53,681 bases of DNA from Alphaproteobacteria bacterium casp-alpha2 (GCA_001510075.1 LFEN01000064.1:1-53681); one strand, 5' to 3'; positions 36,805 to 45,432 are shown, numbered from the stretch's first letter. Numbers and translations are program-made. The notes: generated by a model not told the origin, from the sequence alone.

Positions 36805-39608
36805 GGCGCAGATTGGCGCACAGCATCAGCGCAACGCCCGCAGACTGCCGGATGGTCGCTATCGGCGCCGACATCGGGCAATACTTTCCAGCAGCGTTCG
36901 CACTTTTCGCCGTCGGCCGGGCTCCATTCGACGGTAACGCCGGGCACGTCATCTAGGGCAAAGCCCGTTTCTTTGTTGCCTTCACCAAACGAAGCCGCCG
37001 ACGTGATAAACAGTTCGGCAAGGTCGATGCCGTTAAAGGCTTCCTGATGGGTGCTATCGCCGTGAACGACGGCATTGGCCTGCAGGCTGGAGCCGATTTT
37101 CTTTTCCGCTCGCGCCACTTCCAACGCCCCGGTCACGACGCGCCGGACTTTGCGCACGGTTTCCCATTTTTCTGCCAAGGCGTCGTCGCGCCAATTTTCC
37201 GGGATTTCCGGGAAAGTGCGAAGATGAACGCTGCCATCGTCGTTTCCGTCTCTGGAAAGCCACGCTTCTTCGGCGGTGAAGCAAATAAAGGGCGCCAACC
37301 ACGCGGTCAGGCAATTAAATATTTCGTCAAGCGCCGTGCGCGCCGCGCGCCGTTTTGGATCGGTCAGGCTATCGCAATAGAGCGCGTCTTTCCGGACGTC
37401 AAAATAAAACGCCGACAGATCGACAGCGCAGAAATTGTGCAGCTCCGTAAACAGCGGATGAAAATTGAACCCGTCACAGGCATTGCGCAGATGGTTGTCC
37501 ATTTCCCAGAGCCGGTGCAGCACCCAGCGTTCCAGTTCCGGTAATTCGGCAGGGTCCAGGCGTTCGGCTTCGTCGAAGCCATCCAGGTTGCCGAGCAGAA
37601 AACGAAGCGTATTGCGCAGCCGCCGGTAAACGTCGGCTTGCTGTTTCAAGATATCCGGTCCGATGCGAAGGTCTTCGGTGTAATCGGACCCAACCACCCA
37701 CAGGCGCAAGATGTCGGCTCCTTGCGTGGAGGTCACTTCCTGGGGCGAGGCGGCGTTGCCGGTGGATTTCGACATCTTTTCGCCGTTCTGGGTCAGAAGA
37801 AAACCGTGCGTCAGTACGGCTTCATATGGTGCGCGTCCCCGCGTGCCGCAGGATTCCAGCAATGAAGAATGAAACCAGCCACGGTGCTGGTCGGTGCCTT
37901 CCAGGTACAAGGACGCCGGCCATTGCAAATCGTCGCGGGCCTCAAGGACGAAGGCGTGGGTCGATCCGGAATCGAACCAGACGTCGAGAATATCCGTCAC
38001 CGCTTCGAAATCGTCGGCGTTATGGTCGGGCCCTAAGAAGCGGCTGGGATCAGGCGCGAACCAGGCGTCCGCGCCTTCTTCTTCGACGGCGGCGACGATG
38101 CGGTCGAGCACGGCCTGGTCGCGCAGCGGTTCGCCGGTTTTTTTGTTGACGAATACCGTGATCGGCACGCCCCAGGCGCGTTGGCGCGACACGCACCAAT
38201 CGGGGCGGTCCTTGATCATGCCGCGAAGCCGGTTCTGACCCGATGCGGGGATAAACCGGGTGTCGTCGATGGCGGCTAGCGCTTTTTCACGAAGCCCCGT
38301 GGTTTCCATGGAAATGAACCACTGCGTCGTGTTGCGGAAAATCAGCGGCGCCTTCGAGCGCCAGGAATGGGGATAGCGATGCGACAGCTTGCCCTTCGCC
38401 AGCAAGCCGCCCGCAGCCTCAAGGGTGTCGGCGACAATGTCGTTGACCTTGTAGACGTGCTGGCCGGCGAACAGCGGCACGTGATCGAAAAAACATCCGT
38501 CCTCGCCGACGGTCTCGGGTACCGCAATGCCGTTGGCGATGCCCAGTTCCCAGTCATCGGCGCCGTGGCCGGGCGCGATGTGGACGATGCCGGTGCCTTC
38601 GTCCGTGGTGGCGAAGGCGGCGGGCAGGGCAGGAACCTCGAAATCATAACCTTGGCCATTTAAGGGGTGCTTGCAGACGGTGCCTTCCAGGGCCGCACCT
38701 TTGAGAGTCGCCAGCACATGCGGCGTGGTGATCCCGCAAGCGCCGATAAACGCTTCCAGCCGGGCTTCGGCGACGACCAGCTTTTCACCGACGGTTGCCA
38801 GGCTGCCGTCGGCGGCTTCCTTGACCTCGATGACGACGTAGTCGATGTCGGGGCCAAAGGCGACGGCGCGGTTGCCGGGCATGGTCCAGGGCGTCGTCGT
38901 CCAGATAACGATGGCGGCACCCTCGATTTCGGGCGTCGATGCTTTTGCCACCGGGAAGCGGACAAAAATCGTCGTTGATGTGTGGTCGTGGTACTCGATT
39001 TCGGCTTCCGCCAGGGCGGTTTTTTCAACCGGCGACCACATCACCGGCTTGGCGCCGCGATAGAGCGAGCCGTCCATCAGGAACTTGCCAAGTTCACGCA
39101 CGATCTGCGCTTCGGCATCGAAGCTCATGGTCGTGTAGGGATTGTCCCAGTCGCCGGTCAGGCCTAGGCGTTTGAATTCTTCGCGTTGGATATCGATCCA
39201 GTGTTCGGCGAATTCACGGCACTCCTTGCGGAACTCGATGACCGGTACGTCGTCTTTGTCTTTTTTCTTTTTGCGGTATTTTTCTTCGATCTTCCATTCG
39301 ATGGGCAGGCCATGACAGTCCCAGCCCGGCACATAAACGGAATCCTTGCCCAGCATCTGTTGGCTGCGCACGACGACGTCTTTCAGAATCTTGTTCAGCG
39401 CGTGGCCGAAATGCAAATGGCCGTTGGCGTAGGGCGGGCCGTCATGGAGGACAAATTTCTCCCGGCCCTGGCTGTTTTTGCGGAGCAGCGCATGGAGGCC
39501 CATCTTTTGCCAGCGCTCAAGCATTTTCGGCTCGCGCTCGGCCAGCCCCGCTTTCATGGGGAAATCCGTCTTGGGCAGGAACACAGTGGATTTGTAGTCG
39601 GTCATCAT
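36801..39608 (-). CDS. ileS: isoleucine-tRNA ligase
   Basis: A 935-residue class I synthetase. It has the HIGH-type motif in GHLHFGHA (about residues 61-68), KMSKS in GEKMSKSTGN (about 606-615) and a C-terminal zinc finger with CERCWKVLP and CGRC. ATG 39608 (or 39605 directly after) is chosen because relatives begin with TDYKSTVFLPKT; the nine extra residues from 39635 reach into a palindromic repeat. It is the second gene of the ribF-ileS-lspA series. Confidence 0.96.
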   Translation of the reverse strand: MMTDYKSTVFLPKTDFPMKAGLAEREPKMLERWQKMGLHALLRKNSQGREKFVLHDGPPYANGHLHFGHALNKILKDVVVRSQQMLGKDSVYVPGWDCHGLPIEWKIEEKYRKKKKDKDDVPVIEFRKECREFAEHWIDIQREEFKRLGLTGDWDNPYTTMSFDAEAQIVRELGKFLMDGSLYRGAKPVMWSPVEKTALAEAEIEYHDHTSTTIFVRFPVAKASTPEIEGAAIVIWTTTPWTMPGNRAVAFGPDIDYVVIEVKEAADGSLATVGEKLVVAEARLEAFIGACGITTPHVLATLKGAALEGTVCKHPLNGQGYDFEVPALPAAFATTDEGTGIVHIAPGHGADDWELGIANGIAVPETVGEDGCFFDHVPLFAGQHVYKVNDIVADTLEAAGGLLAKGKLSHRYPHSWRSKAPLIFRNTTQWFISMETTGLREKALAAIDDTRFIPASGQNRLRGMIKDRPDWCVSRQRAWGVPITVFVNKKTGEPLRDQAVLDRIVAAVEEEGADAWFAPDPSRFLGPDHNADDFEAVTDILDVWFDSGSTHAFVLEARDDLQWPASLYLEGTDQHRGWFHSSLLESCGTRGRAPYEAVLTHGFLLTQNGEKMSKSTGNAASPQEVTSTQGADILRLWVVGSDYTEDLRIGPDILKQQADVYRRLRNTLRFLLGNLDGFDEAERLDPAELPELERWVLHRLWEMDNHLRNACDGFNFHPLFTELHNFCAVDLSAFYFDVRKDALYCDSLTDPKRRAARTALDEIFNCLTAWLAPFICFTAEEAWLSRDGNDDGSVHLRTFPEIPENWRDDALAEKWETVRKVRRVVTGALEVARAEKKIGSSLQANAVVHGDSTHQEAFNGIDLAELFITSAASFGEGNKETGFALDDVPGVTVEWSPADGEKCERCWKVLPDVGADSDHPAVCGRCADAVRQSAP

Positions 39609-39628
39609 GCGTCTTCGTCCTAGTTTAT

Positions 39629-39701
39629 TAACCACAAAGACACGAAGAAAAAAGAAAAAATGGGATCATTCTTCTTAGCGCCTTTGTGCCTTCGTGGTTC
39701 A
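39629..39701. repeat. intergenic imperfect palindrome, copy 2
   Basis: The left arm ACCACAAAGACACGAAG (39631-39647) is the inverse of GCCTTTGTGCCTTCGTGGTT (39680-39699) with a few mismatches and an A-rich centre. The arms match those of copy 1 at 27174-27241. It lies between ribF and ileS on the ribF-ileS transcript, where it could fold as an RNA hairpin. Confidence 0.8.
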
Positions 39702-39718
39702 CCTTCTTATTGGCGTCG

Positions 39719-40675
39719 CTAAACCGTAAGTATTTCCATTGCCTTGGTTACGTCCAGGGCGATTTGTGTCTTCAAATCACCGATGCCGTCAAACTTCTTT
39801 TCGTCGCGCAGGAAGCCGATCAGCCGGACATGCATTCTTTGTCCGTACAGATCGCCGTCAAAATCGAACAAATGTACTTCCAGCACGACGCCGTCGCCGC
39901 CGAAGGTGGGCCTGACGCCGATGTTGGCGACGCCGTCCCGCCATTCGCCGCAACCACCTGCTTGCGCCCGAATGGCGTAGACGCCGAGACGCGGGCAAAC
40001 GGCCTGGCCGAGGGCGATATTGGCGGTGGGAAAGCCGATGGTATGGCCGCGCCGTTGGCCATGCATGACCCGCCCGCGGTATTGGAAATCCCGTCCTAAA
40101 AGAGCCTTCGCGCCATCCAGGTCGCCGTTGGCCAAACAGTCGCGCACCCGGGTCGAAGAATAGACCTGGCCGGTGCCGTCCTCGACGGCGTTGACGGCGG
40201 TAAAGCCGAAATTGTGTTCCCTGCCCATGGCCAGCAGCATGTCGCAGTGGCCCGAGCGTTTGTAGCCGAAAACGAAATCATACCCGGCCACCACATGGCT
40301 GGCGTTCAAGCCCCCGACCAGCGCCTCGATGACGAAATCTTTGGCTTCCATTTGTGAGAATGCCGTATCGAAGCGCTGGACGATCAGCAGATCGACGCCC
40401 ATGGCCTCGATCGCCTCGGCCTTGGCGGCGAACGGGGTCAGGCGGAAGGGCGGCTGGTCGGGCGCGAACAGTTTTCTCGGGTGCGGCTCGAAGGTCAGCA
40501 CCGCCCATGGGCGCTTGCCGTCACCTGTAACGTCCCTCGTTGTATCCTTGGCGATAACACCGGCTTCGTGGATGACCGCCTGATGGCCTTTGTGGACGCC
40601 ATCGAAATTGCCGACGGCGACCGCTGCCCCCTTGGCATCATCGGGCAAGGCATTGAAATGTCGAAAGATCCGCAT
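39719..40675 (-). CDS. ribF: bifunctional riboflavin kinase/FAD synthetase
   Basis: A 318-residue enzyme that makes FMN and FAD. The nucleotidyl-transferase half has VGNFDGVHKGHQAV (about residues 21-34). The C-terminal riboflavin kinase half has GRVMHGQRRGHTIGFPTANI (starting near residue 198). Length is normal. It leads the minus-strand series into ileS, with the palindrome in the gap. Confidence 0.95.
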   Translation of the reverse strand: MRIFRHFNALPDDAKGAAVAVGNFDGVHKGHQAVIHEAGVIAKDTTRDVTGDGKRPWAVLTFEPHPRKLFAPDQPPFRLTPFAAKAEAIEAMGVDLLIVQRFDTAFSQMEAKDFVIEALVGGLNASHVVAGYDFVFGYKRSGHCDMLLAMGREHNFGFTAVNAVEDGTGQVYSSTRVRDCLANGDLDGAKALLGRDFQYRGRVMHGQRRGHTIGFPTANIALGQAVCPRLGVYAIRAQAGGCGEWRDGVANIGVRPTFGGDGVVLEVHLFDFDGDLYGQRMHVRLIGFLRDEKKFDGIGDLKTQIALDVTKAMEILTV

Positions 40676-40727
40676 GGCGGGAAAGTGTCAGCGCCCTCCC
40701 TTTGGGTCAAGGATAAAGAAGCCCAAG

Positions 40728-40782
40728 GGAATACGAGTGGAATACGAGTGGAATACGAGTGGAATACGAGTGGAATACGGGG
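40728..40782. repeat. 11-base tandem repeat
   Basis: GGAATACGAGT is repeated four times without gaps from 40728 to 40771, followed by a partial, altered fifth copy up to about 40782. The unit is not a multiple of three and lies outside genes, between the ribF start and the MaoC gene stop. Confidence 0.9.
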
Positions 40783-40796
40783 GGGTAAGTGAGCGT

Positions 40797-41279
40797 TCAG
40801 ACTTGCGTCGGGCGGACGGGGACCATGATCAGGGCCTCGCCTTCGAGAACCGTTTTTGCGCCGACAGAGCACAAGGTCTGCATCTCGATCATGTGTTTTT
40901 CCGGGATCATCTTGGTGACCGTGCATACCGCCGTCACCGTATCGCCGACTTTGACCGGCGCCTTGAAGCGCAGGTTCTGCGACACATAGATGCACCCCGG
41001 TCCCGGCAACTTGGTGCCGATGACGGTGGAAATGAAACTCGCCGTCAGCATGCCGTGGGCGACGCGCCCTTCGAACATGGTTTCGTTGGCGAATTCGTGG
41101 TTCAGGTGAACGGGGTTGGTGTCGCCGGAAATGCCGGCGAAGGTGATGACGTCGGCGTCGGTGATGGTTTTGGCGTACGCGCCCAGCATGCCGATTTCCA
41201 GATCCTCGAAATAAAATCCGTGCAGACGGGCATTGGCTTCCTTGATCCTTTTGGCCTCGACGGCTTTTTCCAGTTCCAT
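40797..41279 (-). CDS. MaoC-like (R)-enoyl-CoA hydratase
   Basis: A 160-residue single hot-dog domain hydratase. The catalytic aspartate and histidine are Asp53 and His58 in GDTNPVHLN, followed by FEGRVAHGML (69-78), the hydratase-2 pattern. It probably hydrates trans-2-enoyl-CoA to (R)-3-hydroxyacyl-CoA, as PhaJ does. ATG 41279 is chosen because the longer frame to 41420 runs through the promoter region. Two identical palindromes (41305-41335) precede it, suggesting tight regulation. Involvement in polyhydroxyalkanoate metabolism is an inference. Confidence 0.9.
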   Translation of the reverse strand: MELEKAVEAKRIKEANARLHGFYFEDLEIGMLGAYAKTITDADVITFAGISGDTNPVHLNHEFANETMFEGRVAHGMLTASFISTVIGTKLPGPGCIYVSQNLRFKAPVKVGDTVTAVCTVTKMIPEKHMIEMQTLCSVGAKTVLEGEALIMVPVRPTQV

Positions 41280-41304
41280 CCGTATTTTCCGTTCATTATT
41301 GTTA

Positions 41305-41335
41305 TTGCGACGCAAAAGAACTTGTTGCGACGCAA
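41305..41335. promoter_or_regulatory. twin palindromic operator-like sites
   Basis: The 11-base sequence TTGCGACGCAA (inverted arms TTGCG and CGCAA around one base) occurs at 41305-41315 and 41325-41335, with centres 20 bases apart (about two helical turns). They lie 26-56 bases upstream of the MaoC gene start, where a dimeric regulator could block or recruit polymerase. GC-arm palindromes of this kind resemble PhaR-type sites, but I cannot assign the regulator. Confidence 0.65.
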
Positions 41336-41411
41336 TATATAGGCCGGGGGGCTTGGGGGCAAGGCGATGATTTGGGGTTATGGAAGACGGCCATGCTTGG
41401 TAATAATAAGA

Positions 41412-42479
41412 ATGCGGCATTTTTGGCGAAAACGTACGATCAGCCTTGTTCCGGGGCGGTGGTTATCTTTTCCGGCGGGATTGTGGGGCCTGTTTCTGGC
41501 GCTGGCGCCGTTGGTTGCGCCGGGGGCTGCCCATGGGGCCGAACAGCCGAAATTGGCCTTGCCGATTCGCTGCGAACCGGGCCGGGATTGCTGGCTGGTC
41601 AACCGTGTCGATCTGGACCCTGGCCCGGGGGTCAGGGATTACGCCTGCCATGGGCGGACCTATGACGGCCACAAGGGCACCGATATCGCCATTCGCGACC
41701 TAGAGGTGATGAACAAGGGGGTGGCGGTGCTGGCGTCGGCGGCGGGGATCGTGCGCGGCGGCCGGGACGGCATGGCGGATGTCGATTTCACCAAAAAGGG
41801 CGGACCCAAGATCGAAAGCCGGGAATGCGGCAACGGCGTCGTTCTTGCGCACGGAGACGGTTGGGAAACCCAGTACTGCCATATGCGCCGGGGCTCGGTC
41901 ATGGTGCGCCTTGGAGATAAGGTCGAAAAGGGTCAGCAACTGGGCCTGGTCGGGCATTCTGGCCGGGCGCAGTTTCCCCATGTGCATTTGTCCGTGCGCC
42001 TGAAGCAAAAAATCATCGACCCTTTTGCCGGACTGGGACGGACGGAAAATTGCCGGCCGGGGCCAAAGCCGCTGTGGGAACCGGAAACGCTCGCCCGGCT
42101 GGGGCAGGATACGACAGCGGTCTTTCATGTCGGCTTTGCCTCGGGTGCGCCGAAACCGGATGCTGCCAGGGCCGGGCGGTTGAATGGGAAAACAATGCCC
42201 GCTATCGCCCCGGCGCTGGTGTTGTGGGCGGATATATACTGGGTAAATGAGGGTGATGAATTAATCATCAGCATCACCGCTCCCAACGGAACCGTGCTCA
42301 CCCGGCGCGCCCAGTCGATCAAAAAAACCCAGGCCCGTTACTTCGGCTTTGCCGGCAAGAAAAGAAAGCTTCAGCGCTGGCCCGAGGGGGTTTACCGGGG
42401 GGAAATCGTTCTTAGGCGTGTGAGCGGAACTGCAAAAAAGATGGAAATCAAAGTCACGCGCGACATCGAAATCCGCTAG
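41412..42479 (+). CDS. M23 family peptidase, secreted
   Basis: About 355 residues with a basic N-terminus and a signal segment (LWGLFLALAPLVAPGAAHGA). The peptidase domain has HKGTDI (first zinc ligands; residue about 94) and HVHLSV (about 194), so it looks active. The remaining about 140 residues form a beta-rich C-terminal domain of unknown role. ATG 41412 gives a standard signal peptide; ATG 41367 is an alternative. Divergent from the MaoC gene. Confidence 0.85.
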   Translation: MRHFWRKRTISLVPGRWLSFPAGLWGLFLALAPLVAPGAAHGAEQPKLALPIRCEPGRDCWLVNRVDLDPGPGVRDYACHGRTYDGHKGTDIAIRDLEVMNKGVAVLASAAGIVRGGRDGMADVDFTKKGGPKIESRECGNGVVLAHGDGWETQYCHMRRGSVMVRLGDKVEKGQQLGLVGHSGRAQFPHVHLSVRLKQKIIDPFAGLGRTENCRPGPKPLWEPETLARLGQDTTAVFHVGFASGAPKPDAARAGRLNGKTMPAIAPALVLWADIYWVNEGDELIISITAPNGTVLTRRAQSIKKTQARYFGFAGKKRKLQRWPEGVYRGEIVLRRVSGTAKKMEIKVTRDIEIR

Positions 42480-42518
42480 GGCCTGATCGCCCTGGATCAG
42501 CCCCGGCAATCTAGCCCT
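42479..42518. terminator. possible bidirectional terminator
   Basis: CTGATC (42483-42488) pairs with GATCAG (42495-42500), extended by G-C pairs after one mismatch, between two convergent genes. A T-rich run follows on the plus strand at 42518-42529, but it is not directly attached to the stem, so the call is weak. Confidence 0.4.
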
Positions 42519-42519
42519 T

Positions 42520-43002
42520 TTATTTTTTCAACTTGCGTTTTGATACCAGCTTCGGGCTGGCGCTGAGGCCGGGCCGGGTTTTTTTGCTCTTACCCGGTGT
42601 TGCCACCTTCTTTTTCGGGGTTTTTTTCGGTTTACCGGGCGGCGTCGGGTTGAGGACGTCGTCGTCAGGAAAAAGCGCTAGCCGTTTATCCTTCGCCGCC
42701 TGTTTTTTCACCTTCGCCCTGGCCTCGATCAGGCCGAGGGTGCGGATAACGGTTGCGTCGCGTTCCGGCCTTTTGCGCGATTTCGTGGTGTGAATCTTGG
42801 CGATGGCGGTGAATATTTTGGTGATGGCGGGAAAGGTCTTGTCGGGCTCCAGCCAGCGGGCATAGGCGGCCAGCGTCCAGGGATTGGCCGGCACCGCATC
42901 GAGCCCGCGTCCCGTGCACCAGGAAACGAAGTCGGCCCAGGCCTTTTCCTCGTCGGGCTTGGCCTTCTTTTTTATCTGCTGGCGTCTCTTTTTTCGTCGC
43001 AT
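42520..43002 (-). CDS. lysine-rich protein with a tyrosine-recombinase core-binding-like domain
   Basis: A 160-residue protein not matching a named family I know. Residues about 18-98 follow the pattern of the SAM-like core-binding domain of phage-type integrases: WADFVSWCTGRGLDAVPANP, then a TLAAYARWL helix, an AITKIFTAIAKIH helix and a final basic helix. No catalytic recombinase domain follows. Instead residues 115-160 are a lysine/proline-rich tail like that of histone H1-type proteins. The start has a poly-basic segment (MRRKKRRQQIKKKAK). It is therefore likely a freestanding DNA-binding protein. Confidence 0.7.
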   Translation of the reverse strand: MRRKKRRQQIKKKAKPDEEKAWADFVSWCTGRGLDAVPANPWTLAAYARWLEPDKTFPAITKIFTAIAKIHTTKSRKRPERDATVIRTLGLIEARAKVKKQAAKDKRLALFPDDDVLNPTPPGKPKKTPKKKVATPGKSKKTRPGLSASPKLVSKRKLKK

Positions 43003-43127
43003 TATTACCGGCTCGTACTCCCGCCTTTAGCCTACGCCTCGCCAAACCCGGCGAGAAGCCTTTTTAGGCAGTTCATCTGACATGATCGTGATTTGGCAGA
43101 GGAACCGATGAGACTGTAGCTTCTTGC

Positions 43128-43889
43128 ATGATGGAAAACGCCTGCCTTTCTCTTGCTCCTTTGTCCCTCAAGGCCGAACGCGCCCAGTGGCGGGCGGCGG
43201 ATGTCGCCGATTGGCCGGAGAAAAAGGCGCTTCCCCGGTGGCTGGGGCGGAAATTTCAGGTCCAGGTTCTGAGCCAACTTTACCACGGCGAACGGGCGAC
43301 GCTGGCCATGTGCAGACAGCTCAAGGCTAAAATCGACGATCCGTGGGCCCAGCGCTGCCTCGATTTCCAGATCATGGATGAGGAACGCCACGCCCGGGTC
43401 TATCTGGATTACCTGGCCGGCATCGGCGAGTTGCAGCCCCTCGATCCGGTGCTGGCCGCTGCTTACGAGCGGGCGTTGGGCTGGTCTGGCCGCCCGGAAG
43501 GCATGATCGCCGCCTTCAATGTCATCCTCGAAGGCGAGGCGCTGTTCGCGCTGGATTATCTCGGCGGTTGGTTCCGCTGTCCGCTGTTCGCCCGAATCAA
43601 CGCCCGCATCCGTCGCGACGAAGCCCGCCATCTCGCTTTTGGCCGGGCCTATCTGGCGGAAACCTTGCCGCAGTTGCCGTTGGACGAACGGCTTGAAATC
43701 CACCGCTGGCTGAAGGCGCTTTGGCAAGACACGGCAGAAGGCGTATTCAGACGTTTTCCCGTCACCAACCTGTTCTTGCGTCGGCGTTGCCGGACGTGGG
43801 TGGAAACGGGTTGGCAAGACCATCTGAAAATCCTGAAGGATGTCGGTTTGCTCAAGGATGGGGAAATTCATGTGGGAGAAAGGACATGA
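43128..43889 (+). CDS. ferritin-like di-iron protein
   Basis: A 253-residue helical protein with a complete set of di-iron carboxylate candidates in ferritin order: Glu55 (HGERATL), Glu85-xx-His88 (DEERH), Glu135/137 (EGEAL) and Glu165-xx-His168 (DEARH). This suggests an oxygen-activating or redox di-iron enzyme rather than an iron store. No exact family name can be given. Its stop overlaps the glycosyltransferase start by 4 bases (ATGA), so the two are translationally coupled. Start may be 43128 or 43131. Confidence 0.82.
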   Translation: MMENACLSLAPLSLKAERAQWRAADVADWPEKKALPRWLGRKFQVQVLSQLYHGERATLAMCRQLKAKIDDPWAQRCLDFQIMDEERHARVYLDYLAGIGELQPLDPVLAAAYERALGWSGRPEGMIAAFNVILEGEALFALDYLGGWFRCPLFARINARIRRDEARHLAFGRAYLAETLPQLPLDERLEIHRWLKALWQDTAEGVFRRFPVTNLFLRRRCRTWVETGWQDHLKILKDVGLLKDGEIHVGERT

Positions 43890-44578
43890 TTTCGGTCATC
43901 ATCCCGTGCCTGAACGAAGAAGCAAACCTGCCGGGGTTGCTGGGGTCTTTAATGGCGGAAGGGGCCGATCACGAAGTCATTGTCGTCGATGGTATGAGCC
44001 TGGATGGTACGGTGGCGGTTGCCCGGGGGGCGGGGGCAAAGGTCATCGTCTCTGAGCCTGGGCGCGGGCGTCAGCTGTTCGAGGGTGCCGTTCTGGCCCA
44101 GGGTGATGTGCTGTTGTTCCTGCATGCGGATTCGATTTTTCCCGAAGGCGGCCTTGAGGCCATCGACAAAGCGCTGAGAGATAACCCCGGCGCGCCGGGC
44201 GGCAATTTCCGCTTGTTGTTCGACGGCGATGACGGTTTCAGCCGCTGGCTTGAGGGTTTCTATGCCTGGCTGCGCTCAAAAGGAATCTATTACGGTGATT
44301 CCGGTATTTTTGTTCGAAGCCATGTCTACGAACGCCTCGGCGGTATTCGCCCCATGGCCCTGATGGAGGACTACGATTTTGTCTGTCGCTTAGAAGGCGC
44401 GGGCCGGACGTGCCTGATTGAAACGCCTGCGCTGATAACGTCATCCCGGCGTTTCCGGGGCCGCTGTCCGGTTAGCATTGTCTGGGGCTGGATTAAGATT
44501 CATGCGCTTTATCTGATGGGCGCCGACCCGGATGCCCTGGCCCGGCGTTACGATTCAACCCGCCGCCGCGAGGCTTAA
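43886..44578 (+). CDS. glycosyltransferase family 2, TIGR04283 type
   Basis: A 230-residue GT-A fold transferase beginning MISVIIPCLNEE, with VVDGMSLDGT (metal/nucleotide region), PGRGRQLFEGA and LLFLHADS segments. These match the 'rSAM/selenodomain-associated transferase 2' group (TIGR04283), also annotated as arsenosugar-related. No radical SAM partner or TIGR04282-type transferase gene is adjacent; the partner here is the ferritin-like gene upstream. The acceptor is unknown. Confidence 0.88.
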   Translation: MISVIIPCLNEEANLPGLLGSLMAEGADHEVIVVDGMSLDGTVAVARGAGAKVIVSEPGRGRQLFEGAVLAQGDVLLFLHADSIFPEGGLEAIDKALRDNPGAPGGNFRLLFDGDDGFSRWLEGFYAWLRSKGIYYGDSGIFVRSHVYERLGGIRPMALMEDYDFVCRLEGAGRTCLIETPALITSSRRFRGRCPVSIVWGWIKIHALYLMGADPDALARRYDSTRRREA

Positions 44579-44586
44579 ATTATTTA

Positions 44587-45432
44587 TTATTTGGCTCCGT
44601 TCAGGGACCAGTCGTATTCGTAATCGTCAATCGATGTCCGCCCTGCCAGCGCCCTGGCCAATGGCGGCTCGGCGTTTCGGCGCAGGTGTGCGATGACCGT
44701 TTCCTCGCTGCCGCCGAAGTCTTCGGCAAACCAGGCGTAGATTTTAGACACGACCAGCCGCCCGTCCTCGATGCGCGCGCCGCGCCGATGATTGGCGAAG
44801 TTCAGCGCCGCATGGTCAAGGATGGTGTTCGTGTTGGCGGCGGTGAAGGCGGTTGGTTGCAAGTTGGGACAGCCGAGCGCGGCGCAGTTGACGGCGTAGT
44901 GAATGCGCGCATCGCGCCAGACGGGACGCAGGATGCGGTGTTCGATATCGTTGAGGCTTAGGGGCGTGCCAATGACTTCCAATAGTTTCCGGTTCCACGG
45001 CCCGCCGGACGGGCCGGACGATACGTCGATGTCTTTAATGCTGTCGACGGGATGAAATTGCAGCACCATGCGCACCGTTAGCGCGTTATAGAGGTTGATC
45101 CAGTAGGCCTTCTGTTCGGCGCGGTTGAAATTTCCGATGGGCGTGGTGCGCAGCCGGTTAAGGTAATCGTGTAGCGCCTTTTTGTCGTCTTCGCCGACGC
45201 GGCCATAAAGGACCCGGTTAACGCCGTCCTTGTGACCGACGATGTATTTTTTAAGGAACTTGTCCCAGGCGGCGTGGCTGATGGTGGCCGCCGATTTCGG
45301 GTTGTGGGCCTGCCAGCGGGGCCAGGGTTCCGACTTCGGCGCCAGCGCCGCTTCGAGGAAGATGAAGCCAGACAGCGCCGCCATCAGCACGCCTGCGCAA
45401 ATTGTTCTGCCGATGATAAATTTTCCGGCCAT
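44587..45432 (-). CDS. DUF547 family protein, exported
   Basis: A 281-residue protein with an N-terminal hydrophobic segment (about residues 8-31), probably a signal anchor. The DUF547 core is clear: AYWINLYNALTVRMVLQF, then DIEHRILRP and IHYAVNCAALGCPNL with paired cysteines. Some DUF547 proteins sit near glutathione or redox functions, but no biochemical role is agreed. ATG 45432 is used because upstream codons overlap the Lrp gene end. It lies downstream of lrp on the same strand. Confidence 0.87.
   Translation of the reverse strand: MAGKFIIGRTICAGVLMAALSGFIFLEAALAPKSEPWPRWQAHNPKSAATISHAAWDKFLKKYIVGHKDGVNRVLYGRVGEDDKKALHDYLNRLRTTPIGNFNRAEQKAYWINLYNALTVRMVLQFHPVDSIKDIDVSSGPSGGPWNRKLLEVIGTPLSLNDIEHRILRPVWRDARIHYAVNCAALGCPNLQPTAFTAANTNTILDHAALNFANHRRGARIEDGRLVVSKIYAWFAEDFGGSEETVIAHLRRNAEPPLARALAGRTSIDDYEYDWSLNGAK

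Noticed and set aside
40728-40782. CRISPR array
   Set aside because: The 11-base units are directly adjacent without spacers, and no cas genes are present.
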